A program made the position numbers and the translations under genes. From Mesostigma viride (taxonomy: Eukaryota > Streptophyta > Mesostigmatophyceae > Mesostigmatales > Mesostigmataceae): 64,000 nucleotides of DNA. The stretch is from assembly GCA_009746045.1 (NCBI GenBank), contig RPFO01001476.1, forward strand, positions 1 through 64,000, written 5' to 3'. This document shows, in pieces, positions 1 through 8,582 of the stretch. Under the pieces are notes generated by a model, which saw only the letters and a program-made list of their open reading frames with translations, did not search any database and was not told where the DNA came from. The number at the start of each line of letters is the position of its first letter. Position 1 is the stretch's first letter.

Positions 1-39
1 GCCCCGGGGCCCGGCCCCGAGCAGACGCTATGGGACCGC

Positions 40-432
40 ATGATGGGGGAGCCCGAGGTGGTAGACAGGATATTGAAAGAGGTCTTCAAATTCGACCGCC
101 GTGACGTAAATTTAGCGCATAAAGGCCTGACCACTCTCGACAAAGCCAGCAACGTGGCCATGTACGAACGGGACGTGAGAAACGCCAAAAGTGTGCAGGA
201 GAGGGAGGCACAAATTCTGGAAAACGAGCCGTTCTTAAAGAGGAAGGAGAAGGCCGACGATGTGGAGATGCTGATTAGGATGGCCAAGGAGAGGCGATCG
301 TTGGCGGCTCGAGACCCCGAAGCGATGGGACTCGGAGACAGCGAACCGGCCCCGCCAGGGTGGGTCGACGTTTGGGATAAAGGGCAATGGTACTCGTCCC
401 TAAATCGATCCATCGGGCCGTGGAGCGCCTAG
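40..432 (+). CDS. Hypothetical virus-like protein A (first copy of a duplicated ORF pair)
   Basis: The 130-residue reading frame starts at an ATG at 40 (a second ATG follows at 43) and may extend beyond the window edge. It is charged and probably helical, with an E/K-rich middle (EKADDVEML at about residues 70-80), and ends in PWSA. I recognise no family. The last 46 nt overlap the start of the next ORF in another frame. The ORF at 826-1134 has a matching EKARDMEML stretch and a PW-x-x end, so it looks like a diverged paralogue with the same overlap. Function unknown. The overlap and duplication argue for a real gene pair. Confidence 0.6.
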   Translation: MMGEPEVVDRILKEVFKFDRRDVNLAHKGLTTLDKASNVAMYERDVRNAKSVQEREAQILENEPFLKRKEKADDVEMLIRMAKERRSLAARDPEAMGLGDSEPAPPGWVDVWDKGQWYSSLNRSIGPWSA

Positions 433-803
433 ATAAGCTGCAGGCCAATGCTAATGTATATGCAGCACGGGTGCGGTCGTCGTATGAGCAGCGTCTGAGG
501 AATAAGCGGAGCGCCGACATGAATGTGGATCGCGCCACCGACCGGCTCACAAACGCCAAGAGGCGAGCGGGACGCGAGTGGGAGTGGCGCCCGGGCGCTC
601 GCCGGCCCACGTTCGGCGACCTGCAACAGCACGACGCGATCACGCGGGCCATCGCCGAGGGGCTGGACACGCGGTCGGCCATCCGGTTCGGCTCCACCAG
701 CAGAAAGAACAACCTCGTCACCAGCCAGGTGCTGAAGGGCCGGTTCGCGGCCGCCGCAGACAGGGCGCAGAAGAGGGCGACCCAGAAGATGCCCGGGTTC
801 TAG
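387..803 (+). CDS. Hypothetical basic protein B, overlapping protein A
   Basis: A 138-residue Arg/Lys-rich protein. Its ATG at 387 lies inside the end of the upstream ORF (frame +2 relative to it), and an in-frame stop seven bases before the ATG rules out a longer start. The N-terminus MVLVPKSIHRAVERL resembles MLAPIRLHRAVGTL of the small ORF at 1092, which overlaps its own upstream ORF in the same way. No domain is recognised; the many basic residues would suit nucleic-acid or virion association, which is speculation. Only 22 bp separate its stop from the next ATG. Confidence 0.6.
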   Translation: MVLVPKSIHRAVERLDKLQANANVYAARVRSSYEQRLRNKRSADMNVDRATDRLTNAKRRAGREWEWRPGARRPTFGDLQQHDAITRAIAEGLDTRSAIRFGSTSRKNNLVTSQVLKGRFAAAADRAQKRATQKMPGF

Positions 804-825
804 CGCCTTTCTTTTCTGCTCCAGT

Positions 826-1134
826 ATGCATAGGAGACGCATGACAGCGAGGTCGAGACGGAGCGGGTGGACGGTCACGCGCGAGCCCCGCCTTGTTCAC
901 CGTCTGGCCGCCTACAGCACCTCCCTCGAGGAGGAACGGCTGCAGAATGAGAAGGATGAGAAAGCCCGGGATATGGAGATGCTGTATGACGCGGCCGCGG
1001 CCAGGCTGGACGCCGAAGCCCTCAGAGCCGCAGATGTCGAGCGGGCGCCCCGCCAGGGTGGGTGGCTTTTCACAATGAACGCGGAGACCCGATGCTCGCC
1101 CCTATCAGACTCCACCGCGCCGTGGGAACGCTAA
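826..1134 (+). CDS. Hypothetical virus-like protein A' (second copy of pair)
   Basis: A 102-residue ORF from the ATG at 826. Its middle and end align by eye with protein A at 40-432: EKARDMEML against EKADDVEML, then a Gly-Trp after a proline/arginine stretch, then a PW-x-x C-terminus. The first about 25 residues are very basic and may not be part of the protein; no better ATG is evident. It overlaps the ORF at 1092 by 43 nt. Function unknown. Confidence 0.5.
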   Translation: MHRRRMTARSRRSGWTVTREPRLVHRLAAYSTSLEEERLQNEKDEKARDMEMLYDAAAARLDAEALRAADVERAPRQGGWLFTMNAETRCSPLSDSTAPWER

Positions 1135-1235
1135 GAAAGCGGGTGAAGAAGCTCAAGACGGACGCGATACGGGAGCGACCCCGCTATGAGGCAGGCCGCG
1201 GGGCCGACGACCGCACGCAAGAGGGGCCAGGCTAA
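1092..1235 (+). CDS. Small basic protein B' (47 aa), overlapping A'
   Basis: A short ORF starting at the ATG at 1092 and ending at the TAA at 1233-1235. It shares the N-terminal pattern (aliphatic residues, P, basic, HRAV) with protein B at 387 and the same relation to its upstream ORF, but is much shorter, so it is probably a truncated copy. Its stop codon overlaps the end of the convergent minus-strand gene by 4 nt. No domain recognised. Confidence 0.45.
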   Translation: MLAPIRLHRAVGTLRKRVKKLKTDAIRERPRYEAGRGADDRTQEGPG

Positions 1236-2164
1236 AAGAAAACGAGCAGCCCCGGCTGGTCGGCTTGAAGAGCCAGGGTGGCCACGCCGCACGTCGTCAG
1301 GTACGTCGACATAACCATCGACAGGGCGGCCAGGCAGCCGCGCCGGGTGTCGCCCTGGTCGTTCTCCGGGAGCCCCTCCATCTCGTTCCGCAGAACCTGA
1401 CAGCAGTTGTCCATCGTGCTCCTGGCCGAGTTAGGGTCCAGCGCGTGCAGGTGGCGGAAGAACGACCGCCAATCGGGAAGGTAGTCCGACGAGATCAGTC
1501 CCAGCGTCGAATGGTCCGCGCCCTCCTCCGCCAGGATCTCGCCCATCTGTTGGGCGATGTTCACCACCATCCGCTCCAGCCCCACCACCAGCGACTCGTG
1601 CTCCCTCATCGCCCGCACGATCTCCGGGTGAGAGTAGAGGAACAGCGTCGAGTGGCGCTGATACCCCAGATCCCGCACCTGCTTGTCCAGCCGCCACAGG
1701 TCCACCGGCGTGAACGGGAACCGCGTGGCCGGGTCCTCGAACCGCCCCGAAGTGTTGATGTACTCGGCCAGCCTCACCGCGTCGAACCCCACCACCTGCC
1801 GCGTCGGACGCACGAACTTGAACACCCGCTCCGGCGGCGGCAGCGCGTCCATCGTGATCGGGTCCTCCTTGTTCGTCACGCGAAGGGCCAGCCGCCGCGC
1901 CACCGTCCTCTTCGCCCTGTGCCACGGAAGCACCGCGCGCCTCACCCACCGCTGGATCCGCACCGCGCACTGGTTCGCGTACACGCCGCACTCCAGCTCC
2001 CGGTGCGTCAACTGCCGCAGGGGGCGCATACCCTGCAGCAGCGCGAGACGGCGCAACTGCCACTTGGTCGCGCGCCCGTAGTACCGCTGCGGCACCGTGG
2101 ACGCCGCCCGCACGCTCAGGCGCCACTCGCGGGCGTCCGCGGACACGCGGAACGTTTTGGTCAT
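1232..2164 (-). CDS. U-box-like/IQ-motif protein, giant-virus type
   Basis: A 310-residue protein with a clear ATG at 2164. Residues about 66-76 (CAVRIQRWVRR) form an IQ-like calmodulin-binding helix. Residues about 99-160 hold a U-box/modified-RING-like pattern: DPIT at 101-104, a hydrophobic core, then EDPATRFPFT at 143-152 and DLWRLD. Similar DPIT...DP-x-TR-x-P-(F/Y)T segments occur in many giant-virus proteins and in U-box ubiquitin ligases, where the fold binds an E2 without zinc. Ubiquitin-ligase activity is therefore a reasonable inference but not shown. The C-terminal 150 residues are helical and unassigned. The gene converges on ORF B'. Confidence 0.65.
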   Translation of the reverse strand: MTKTFRVSADAREWRLSVRAASTVPQRYYGRATKWQLRRLALLQGMRPLRQLTHRELECGVYANQCAVRIQRWVRRAVLPWHRAKRTVARRLALRVTNKEDPITMDALPPPERVFKFVRPTRQVVGFDAVRLAEYINTSGRFEDPATRFPFTPVDLWRLDKQVRDLGYQRHSTLFLYSHPEIVRAMREHESLVVGLERMVVNIAQQMGEILAEEGADHSTLGLISSDYLPDWRSFFRHLHALDPNSARSTMDNCCQVLRNEMEGLPENDQGDTRRGCLAALSMVMSTYLTTCGVATLALQADQPGLLVFF

Positions 2165-2429
2165 CTACGCGGACGATGGCTCTAACTGCAGCTGAGAATT
2201 GTCTGGGGCGCGGACAAACGCGGACGCGCGGACAAGCTACTGCTTTGGTTATACTGTTAAAGCGCCTAACAAGAGGGCAAACACCTTTTATAGCTACAGC
2301 GGGAGCTGGGTTACGAGCAGCGTTTTTAATTGCATGAAAATTTCAATCCAATGTTTAGTTATAGGAATTGCCGTACGCGTTTAAATAGACGAGAAGGAAA
2401 TCTCGGCAAATGGCACAGACATATAGGAG

Positions 2430-3323
2430 ATGGCGATGGTCCAGTATTTGCTGCCGGTGGACGGCGGCGAGGATGACCCCCTGTTCCGTGACAAGATCAG
2501 GGTGACGCCAGACGGCAAGATATCCGTGATTGACGTAATCAAGGTAGTGTGCTTCATGACACCCGAGGGCGTGTTCACGCACGATGCAAACTCTCACGCA
2601 TCCCATTACTTCTCAAGGGTCCAAAAGGAGTTTGCAGAAGTAGGTACTCTCAGTACTGTCTGGAAATTCCCAGGTGCCAGGCAGCGAGACACGCCCGTCG
2701 CCGACCGGCTGGGGATCATACAAATCGTCCAGCTGCTGCCTGGTAAGAGGGCGGCCTCCTTCCGCTACCACCTCGCCGTGCTGTTCGAGCGCTACCTGGC
2801 CGCCGACAAATCCCTGGCCGACGACATTTACGCGCGCGCCGACCGCAAAGACCTGTCCCTGAAAGACGAGCCGCGCATCAAGTCCTGCGAGTCCACCAAG
2901 TCGCACATGGACGCCATCAAGGCGGTGAGTGCCCCCAGCCAGGTGGGCAAGAACTGCGCCATCGTGAACGCGAACGTCAACCTAGCCGTCTGCGGCATGG
3001 CGACCCAGAAGTACAGGGAGCACCACGAGATCAAGAGGAGCGAGGCCACGCGCGACTACTTCCGGGGCCCCATGAACTCGGCAGTCTACCTCATGAACTC
3101 ATTGCACGAGAGATCGATAAAACGCGGGATGGACGTGGCGCGGTCCGTGGAGGAGATGGGGAAGGACATGGGCGCGGTCTTCCTAAAGTGGGGCTTGCAC
3201 GACTTGGCCAAGGAGCCGGTGGACAAAGCGATGTACGCGGACAACAAGCGCCTCATGGAGGGCAACCGACAGGCCAACAAATTGGAGGCGCCCAGGGAGG
3301 CCAAGAGAATCAAAGCCCTCTAA
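2430..3323 (+). CDS. Bro-N/KilA-type DNA-binding-like protein
   Basis: A 297-residue protein. The ATG at 2430 follows an AT-rich leader with TTTAAATAG (about 2379) and ATATAGG (2421), both TATA-like. The N-terminal about 130 residues show the Bro-N-like pattern seen in large DNA viruses: a beta-rich start (DGKISVIDVIKVV), then FPGARQRDTPVA, then LLPGKRAASFRYHLAVLFER and RYLAADKSL. The rest is helical and charged (residues 140-297). Bro-N proteins bind DNA and are typically expanded families in NCLDVs; regulation of host or viral DNA is the usual suggestion. No frame breaks. One of three Bro/KilA-class genes in the block. Confidence 0.7.
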   Translation: MAMVQYLLPVDGGEDDPLFRDKIRVTPDGKISVIDVIKVVCFMTPEGVFTHDANSHASHYFSRVQKEFAEVGTLSTVWKFPGARQRDTPVADRLGIIQIVQLLPGKRAASFRYHLAVLFERYLAADKSLADDIYARADRKDLSLKDEPRIKSCESTKSHMDAIKAVSAPSQVGKNCAIVNANVNLAVCGMATQKYREHHEIKRSEATRDYFRGPMNSAVYLMNSLHERSIKRGMDVARSVEEMGKDMGAVFLKWGLHDLAKEPVDKAMYADNKRLMEGNRQANKLEAPREAKRIKAL

Positions 3324-3564
3324 ATCGTCTGAATCGTTTTATGCGACGGGGCCAGTGTATAATACATGGAAAAAAATGACATTATATCCCATAAAAGTGA
3401 ATGTAAAAGAAGGAAACGAGAACCTATCAAGAAAGAGAGACACCCCACGGGGGGCAATCAATTTACACAATTACAAATCGTGAGTGCAAAACCAGGGTTG
3501 CCTCATCGTCAATATACGTGCATGTACAGAAAATATAATAGTAGTACTACACGCCTTTCGGACA

Positions 3565-4221
3565 TTATGGAAAGCACGTTGGACGAACTAATAGCAGATC
3601 ATGCATGACGAGATTGTCAACCTGTTCATCCGACAGGAAACGATACGCCTCATCGCAGGAAGAGCCCTGCCCCTCCATCCCACCACGCCCTGGCAGCTCC
3701 TCTGATGCTGTCATGACCTCAGGCTGACCACCCTCTGGCAGCTCCTCTGCTGCTGTCACGACCTCGGGCTGACCACCCTCTGGCAGCTCCTCTGCTGCTG
3801 TCACGACCTCGCCGGGCTCCTCTCGCGCGGGGCGCCTCTCCGCAACATAAAGACGAAACCCAAGGCGGAACGAGTTGCAGACCAGTGTTGCGGAGGGGTC
3901 GAACTTGAAGAAGGGGGGTACCAACAAGGGCACACGGAACAAATTCGCACCCTCCGCCGTGCACAAAGGGCAGGGAGTACTCGACGTCACAATGTTCTCA
4001 AGGGAAACGCGACAGTTGTCGCAGAATCCTCCCACATGGACGTGGTGCGGGCCGCCACTGGTGACAAAGGTGTACAGTCGCATATCTCCCTGACTGTTCA
4101 GGCGGCAAAACCTGCACGAGAGCAACAAAGTCATCATCTCCCGCTGATTTTTTTGGAGAGCCTTTTTTACGAGAAGACCGCCCCTACACACAGAAGCTCC
4201 CTCTTCCGCCTCGATGGCCAT
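3565..4221 (-). CDS. Zinc-binding (RING-like) protein with 15-aa tandem repeats
   Basis: I take the ATG at 4221 (MAIEAEEG); upstream codons are open but lack an ATG. The 218-residue protein has CRFC at about residues 37-40, a His-rich stretch, FCDNC about 30 residues later and CPLC about 15 further on, which is RING- or zinc-ribbon-like spacing. Near the C-terminus a 15-residue unit (EVVTAAEELPEGGQP) occurs three times, encoded by 45-nt direct repeats at about 3690-3815. Possibly a viral ubiquitin-ligase-like or zinc adaptor protein; the partner is unknown. The 3323-3565 spacer is AT-rich. Confidence 0.6.
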   Translation of the reverse strand: MAIEAEEGASVCRGGLLVKKALQKNQREMMTLLLSCRFCRLNSQGDMRLYTFVTSGGPHHVHVGGFCDNCRVSLENIVTSSTPCPLCTAEGANLFRVPLLVPPFFKFDPSATLVCNSFRLGFRLYVAERRPAREEPGEVVTAAEELPEGGQPEVVTAAEELPEGGQPEVMTASEELPGRGGMEGQGSSCDEAYRFLSDEQVDNLVMHDLLLVRPTCFP

Positions 4222-4567
4222 CTGGGCACTTGACAACTGCGTTTCCTGCCTCTGCAGGAAAAAAAATGCATATATACCGACAGATCTATATTAATTATTG
4301 TATAGATTAATCAATAGCAGGTCAGCAATGGTATATAATAAAAGAGATTAATGGAAGTTAAAGAGCAAACATATGGCAGTAACCAAAAAAAACATACGAA
4401 CCTGAGGCAATTGCATTTTTGTCGTGGGCTGGCGATCGCCGCAAAAGATCCCCGCAAGTCGTGGCCTGGTGCACTGCACACGCGCGAAGAAACGGGGAAA
4501 ACAACGATGGCTGCGGAGGATCATCAGCATATATATACGTAACCGGCCTGGCAGCCACGTTAAAAAA
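4222..4567. other. Non-coding AT-rich spacer
   Basis: About 350 bp with poly(A/T) runs and several TATA-like stretches (for example 4270-4285, 4330-4345). Only a very short ATG-started frame (4507, 11 codons) precedes the tandem repeats. I see no gene. Confidence 0.5.
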
Positions 4568-4980
4568 GACACGACCAACGCAGCCACGAGTATAGACAAC
4601 GCAGCGTCGAACCCCGAGGCAGCAGTCGACACGACCAACGCAGCCACGAGTATAGACAACGCAGCGTCGAACCCCGAGGCAGCAGTCGACACGACCAACG
4701 CAGCCACGGATATGAACAATGCAGCGTCGAACCCCGAGGCAGCAGTCTACCTAACCCATTATGCATGCAGCAGACACTAGCCATGAACGCAGCAGCACGA
4801 CCAACGCAGCCACGAGTATAGACAACGCAGCGTCGAACCCCGAGGCAGCAGTCGACACGACCAACGCAGCCACGGATATGAACAATGCAGCGTCGAAACC
4901 CGAGGCAGCAGTCGACACGACCAACTCAGCCACGGATATGAACAATGCAGCGTCGAAACCCGAGGCAGCAGTCGACACGA
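4568..4980 (+). repeat. 60-bp tandem repeat, six copies, interrupted once
   Basis: Units begin GACACGACCAACGCAGCCAC and recur every 60 bp: three copies at 4568-4747, a unique stretch of about 50 bp, then three more to about 4980. Because 60 is a multiple of 3, each unit can encode a 20-residue Ala/Asn/Thr-rich repeat in one plus-strand frame, but the interruption moves the second block into another frame. The first block has no ATG in its frame; the second has an ATG at 4761. Coding status is unclear. Confidence 0.85.
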
Positions 4981-5873
4981 TCACCAACGCATCACAATAT
5001 TCGACTGCACGAGCACTAATATAGTCGATTTAAAGTATCGAGGCGACGCCGGCACCGACTGCAACCTGATGGCAGCACGCTCAACCTGATGTCCCCCGTG
5101 GCTACGACACACACGGCATCCGCCCACGAGGATCGAAATAATGGCGCACTCACCGTGCAGATTGAGGGCGCGCACGCAGCTGCAGGCGCTGTGACAAAAA
5201 AAATGAAAATTTACCCCGTCAGTCGACACACTCGCCCGAAGCCCGTGGTGCGCACGTCTCCTTGACAATGCCGGTGGCACTGCGAGGCACTCGACCGCAG
5301 CCTAAGCTGGGATGCGTCGACGGCTGCCACGATATTTAGACACTGGCCCTTCGCGCTCAGACCGCCCAAGTTTTGCATTACACGAGGGTGACTGACACTA
5401 ATAACTGACGACCCAGACAGCCTTTCGGTTATGTGGGTGTCTCGAGGATCTCTGTGACAGGATGAACTACCATCAGTCAGCCAGCAAGTCGCCCGGTGGA
5501 TCCCACGAATAAACTGAATCGTAACAGTATCCGTGTGGGTGCGAGTTCAGAACCTTTTTGCACCTGGACCGGGTCGCGATCACTTTCGGATCGAATCTGT
5601 CACAGAATCGCCGTGGGAACGTGATCTCGAGGAGATTCTGCCAGGGCGCCGCGCCGACGGCAGCCGTCCCCGAGGACTACAAAGACACGATGGAGGAGTT
5701 CGAGGGCACCTTTCGTCACTCAGACTCCTCGGGGCCGCACCCGCCCGTCCAAACTTTATCGTCCGCCCACGAGGCTTCGTCCGCCAAAACCTCCCGAGCC
5801 GTCCGCGTTTTCTCGTCAGTCGGCCACCCGTCCGCCCGTTCCCCGTCGGACCGCGAGCACCGGCCCGTATCCC
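4981..5873. other. Stretch without a confident gene
   Basis: No recognisable gene. From about 5558 a plus-strand frame reads a Ser/Pro-rich segment up to the next gene, in frame +2 relative to it. This could be an N-terminal extension cut off by an indel, or chance coding in GC-rich DNA. Confidence 0.4.
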
Positions 5874-6332
5874 ATGGCCTGTCAGCCCGGCAAGGAGAAC
5901 GCGCCCCTCCATCTCGGCGCCCCGGAGGGGGAAAAGCCCAGGGTCTTCAGGCTCAACGAGGGGCCGCCACCGTCCCGCGTGCTCGTACCGAGGGAGTACG
6001 TCCTCAACGCCCTGCAGATGGAGCGCGACATGATGGACGCGAGGGAGAAGTCCAAGAAAGAGAAGGACGCGGCCAGGAAGCGGTACGCGCGGCTGCAGAA
6101 AAAGCTGGACAAGCAGCGGGACGAGTTCGCGACCGCCCTGCAAGACAAAGAGGCCGTCATCGAGCTCCTGAAGGGCCGCCTGTCCGCCCTGGAGACGCGA
6201 ATGGTGAACAGCCTGGCCAGACCGTCACCGCCCCCGTCCCCCGGTCGGCGCGGCTCCTCCTCATCCTCCCTCTCCTCCTCCTCCTCTGACGATGACACCA
6301 GCTCGAGTTCGGGCAGTGACCAGGAGGGGTAG
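5874..6332 (+). CDS. Coiled-coil protein with Ser/Asp-rich tail
   Basis: A 152-residue protein from the ATG at 5874. Residues about 40-108 form a continuous charged heptad-like helix (KEKDAARKRYARLQKKLDKQ and on), predicted coiled coil. The tail from about 115 is PSPPPSPGRR, then long serine runs and SSSDDDTSSSSGSDQEG, typical of an acidic, phosphorylatable disordered region. No homologous family recognised. It could be a structural or scaffold protein of the virus-like block. Confidence 0.6.
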   Translation: MACQPGKENAPLHLGAPEGEKPRVFRLNEGPPPSRVLVPREYVLNALQMERDMMDAREKSKKEKDAARKRYARLQKKLDKQRDEFATALQDKEAVIELLKGRLSALETRMVNSLARPSPPPSPGRRGSSSSSLSSSSSDDDTSSSSGSDQEG

Positions 6333-6559
6333 GCCTAGCTGAGACCGCGTTTGTCTCAATTAAGGGATTTTTACCCAAATCTGAAAAGGGGATAACCCCG
6401 CATGTCGCTTGTCTCGTATCATGTCGGTCGTCTCTAAATGATGATAACAATTAATTAAACGAATCCGTTCCGGTATCGAAATAAAAGGCATTGTGCATTA
6501 TTATCTCGTCGACATCTCACCGCCCAATTAATAATCCCACGCAATATCGAGCGACCGGC

Positions 6560-6772
6560 ATGAACACCTCCTGCGCAGAGAACACCGCCCCCGTGTTAGA
6601 GGGGCTGGGAGACCTCAAGCCCCCCGAGCCCCTGGACCCTCGCCCCCCGCCCCCGCTACGTCTGCCCGTACTCACCGCCGCCGAGGCGCTGCTCCCCGCC
6701 CTATTCATGGTCGTGACCGCCCTCGCCATACGCCTGACATTCAAGAACCCTCTGCGATTCTCGTCCATTTGA
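6560..6772 (+). CDS. Small single-pass membrane protein
   Basis: A 70-residue ORF starting at the ATG at 6560, the first ATG in frame. The first half is Pro-rich (PEPLDPRPPPPLRLP). The second half has one hydrophobic segment of about 18 residues (LLPALFMVVTALAIRLTF) with basic residues after it, so a C-terminal membrane anchor is likely. The stop at 6770-6772 lies in the TATA-like leader of the next gene. No family recognised. Confidence 0.5.
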   Translation: MNTSCAENTAPVLEGLGDLKPPEPLDPRPPPPLRLPVLTAAEALLPALFMVVTALAIRLTFKNPLRFSSI

Positions 6773-6793
6773 TATATATACGCCGCCACCATC

Positions 6794-7192
6794 ATGGCAA
6801 TCCGGGACGACGAGCGATGCGCGCAGGCCGCGTACAACGCGCAGGTGCACGGCAGGAGCGAGGTCGTGTGCCGAGAAGGGGAGATAGAAGGCACCTTCCT
6901 GCTCGACGACAAGCGCAGAAGGGTCATAGAGGTGAAGGAGTGGGACGACTGGGAGCGCGGGGTGAGAGAACTGGTCGCGTACGGGAGGGGATACCCCAAG
7001 TACCTCCTGGAGCTGCACCTGTTCAAGGCCGACACGTCCACCAACGTCACCCCCTTCTTCCTGCGGTTCATCAAGTACGTGTGCAAGTCCCAGAACATAG
7101 CCGTCACGCTGGACAAGGACGTGCTGCCCGCCAGACGCGAGACCTGGTGGAGGCGTCTGGCCTGCTGCGTGCGTTCCCCGGACGCCGACTAA
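6794..7192 (+). CDS. PD-(D/E)XK-like nuclease paralogue 1
   Basis: A 132-residue protein; the ATG at 6794 follows GATATATATACG (about 6772-6783), a strong TATA-like element. The core has LLDDKRRRVIEVKEW with D38/D39 and E46-x-K48, the acid plus E-x-K signature of PD-(D/E)XK nucleases. It continues to YGRGYPKYLLELHLF, a beta-alpha-beta pattern shared by small proteins of many giant viruses and bacteria. The usual GQ after the core helix is replaced by RE here, which could weaken catalysis. 25 bp upstream of a clear paralogue. Role might be DNA processing or only DNA binding. Confidence 0.65.
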   Translation: MAIRDDERCAQAAYNAQVHGRSEVVCREGEIEGTFLLDDKRRRVIEVKEWDDWERGVRELVAYGRGYPKYLLELHLFKADTSTNVTPFFLRFIKYVCKSQNIAVTLDKDVLPARRETWWRRLACCVRSPDAD

Positions 7193-7217
7193 TCTGTGCG
7201 CGTACCTGTAGTGTGAC

Positions 7218-7619
7218 ATGCACAGGAGGGAGAGAGACGTACAGGCCGAGTACAACCAGCGCCTGGGCGGGAGGAGGGAGGTGATCTGCCGAGGGGGCAA
7301 GATAGACATACTGGACGACAGGCGCAGGAGGATCATCGAGGTGAAGGAGTGGACCGCATGGATGTCCGGGCTCGGGCAGCTCATGTCGTACGGCAAGGAC
7401 TACCCCGGCTTCAAGAAGGAACTGCACCTATTCCGCGCCGAGTGGTCCACCAACGTCACGCCCGAGAAGCTCGAGCACATCCTCTCCGTCTGCGGGGTCA
7501 CCGACGTCGACGTGACCCTAGACGAAAGCGTGGGCCTGGAGCTGACTCGGAAGCCGCCGCCCGCATGGAAACGCCTCCTGTGCCTCGCCTGTCGAGGCCC
7601 GCGGGTCGCCGCCGCCTGA
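7218..7619 (+). CDS. PD-(D/E)XK-like nuclease paralogue 2
   Basis: A 133-residue tandem duplicate of the preceding gene, ATG at 7218. It shows KIDILDDRRRRIIEVKEW (D30 or D33/34, E41-x-K43), then GLGQLMSYGKDYP with the GQ-x-x-x-Y motif typical of the family, so this copy looks the more canonical of the two. Two short arms around the core (NVTPEKLEHI, CGVTDVDVTLDES) align with the neighbour. It ends 17 bp before the end of the convergent minus-strand gene. Confidence 0.7.
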   Translation: MHRRERDVQAEYNQRLGGRREVICRGGKIDILDDRRRRIIEVKEWTAWMSGLGQLMSYGKDYPGFKKELHLFRAEWSTNVTPEKLEHILSVCGVTDVDVTLDESVGLELTRKPPPAWKRLLCLACRGPRVAAA

Positions 7620-7636
7620 CCCCTTTACTAACCCGC

Positions 7637-8413
7637 CTACCGAAGCAGCTCCTCCAGCGCCTCCTCCTCCTCCTCGGTGTGGCCGGAACGCCTACGGGGC
7701 GCCGTCCTGTAAAGCCGCCGGTCGCGGTATCCGGCAGGAGGGGCGGCGCTGTTGCGGCGGAACAGCCTACCCGTGCGCGGATCGAACACCTCGCTAGCGG
7801 ACCTGCGCGTGCTCGGACCCCCGCGCGGGTCAGGCAGGCTCCTCTGGCGTCGTTTGTCGCCCGCGCGCGGCGGTGCACCCCAACCCGCATCCACGGGGGC
7901 GAGACCCCCCAGCAGCTGCTGCTTGCGGGACTCCAGCCTCTCGCGATCCGCGTCCGACAGATCCCCGTACTCGAGCAGGTCGAACACCTGCTGCAGCTCC
8001 GGCTCCTCCTCCTCCACCTCCTCCTCCTCCGGCTCGGGGGGCGTCAGCGAGGGGAGCGGCCGAACTCCCTCACCCTCCCTGGTCAGCCGCTCGACCACCT
8101 CGTCCGCGTGCTCCGGGAAAAACAGCTCCTCCTCCTCCGCCGGCATCCCCTCCATCTGTAACAGCACGTCGTTCAGCTGTTCCTGAAGGCCCGCCTTGGA
8201 GTCCGGGTGGACGGACGGGTCCGCGATGAACCGTGCCAGGGTTTCCGCCATGCTCTCCAGCGCGCCTCGGGCGCCGTAACCCCGCACGCGGTGCGCCCTC
8301 GCCTGGCGCCCGCTATGGAGCGCGCACCTCTTAGAACCACCGGACCGCGCGCGACGACAGGCGCCACCCGATCGCGTCTTCCCTCCGCACGCTCCGGTCC
8401 TACCGACTACCAT
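7637..8413 (-). CDS. N-terminal Cys3His-module protein with acidic tail
   Basis: I choose the ATG at 8413 (MVVGRTGACGG), because a TTTTTATCC leader precedes it and the Cys module then sits at the N-terminus as in its paralogues. C9, C19, C30 and H33 give C-x9-C-x10-C-x2-H, with T-x-x-G before the second Cys, a small putative zinc module resembling short Cys/His segments in NCLDV and phage proteins. The rest (to 258 aa) is helical, then very acidic (EEEEVEEEEPE), then basic and proline-rich, ending in a Glu-rich helix. Function unknown; perhaps adaptor or virion protein. One of four such genes here. Confidence 0.65.
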   Translation of the reverse strand: MVVGRTGACGGKTRSGGACRRARSGGSKRCALHSGRQARAHRVRGYGARGALESMAETLARFIADPSVHPDSKAGLQEQLNDVLLQMEGMPAEEEELFFPEHADEVVERLTREGEGVRPLPSLTPPEPEEEEVEEEEPELQQVFDLLEYGDLSDADRERLESRKQQLLGGLAPVDAGWGAPPRAGDKRRQRSLPDPRGGPSTRRSASEVFDPRTGRLFRRNSAAPPAGYRDRRLYRTAPRRRSGHTEEEEEALEELLR

Positions 8414-8582
8414 GATCGATGATACACCGGGATGGGATAAAAATGAAACTCGATTCCGATTAAACTGAGCAATCAGCATGACACGGGGCGCGTTCAAGCG
8501 CGCACGAATATCTAAGCGCACAGTGTCAAGGTCCGCGCTGTCGAGAGGGGCGGGGTCGCGCCAACGAACTCCCCACCGACAG

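Noticed and set aside
340-400. Programmed -1 frameshift joining ORF A and B
   Set aside because: No good slippery heptamer in the right register in either copy; an ATG is conserved at the start of B instead.
1265-2185. Long plus-strand ORF opposite the U-box-like gene
   Set aside because: Extremely Arg/His/Pro-rich, the usual shadow of a GC-rich gene; the minus strand has domain signals and an ATG.
3366-3608. 80-residue ORF in the AT-rich spacer
   Set aside because: No motif, Lys/Arg-rich by composition, runs into the end of the convergent zinc protein gene.
4568-4980. Repeat protein gene (Ala/Asn-rich 20-mer)
   Set aside because: The first block has no ATG in frame and the two blocks are in different frames, so I list it only as a repeat.
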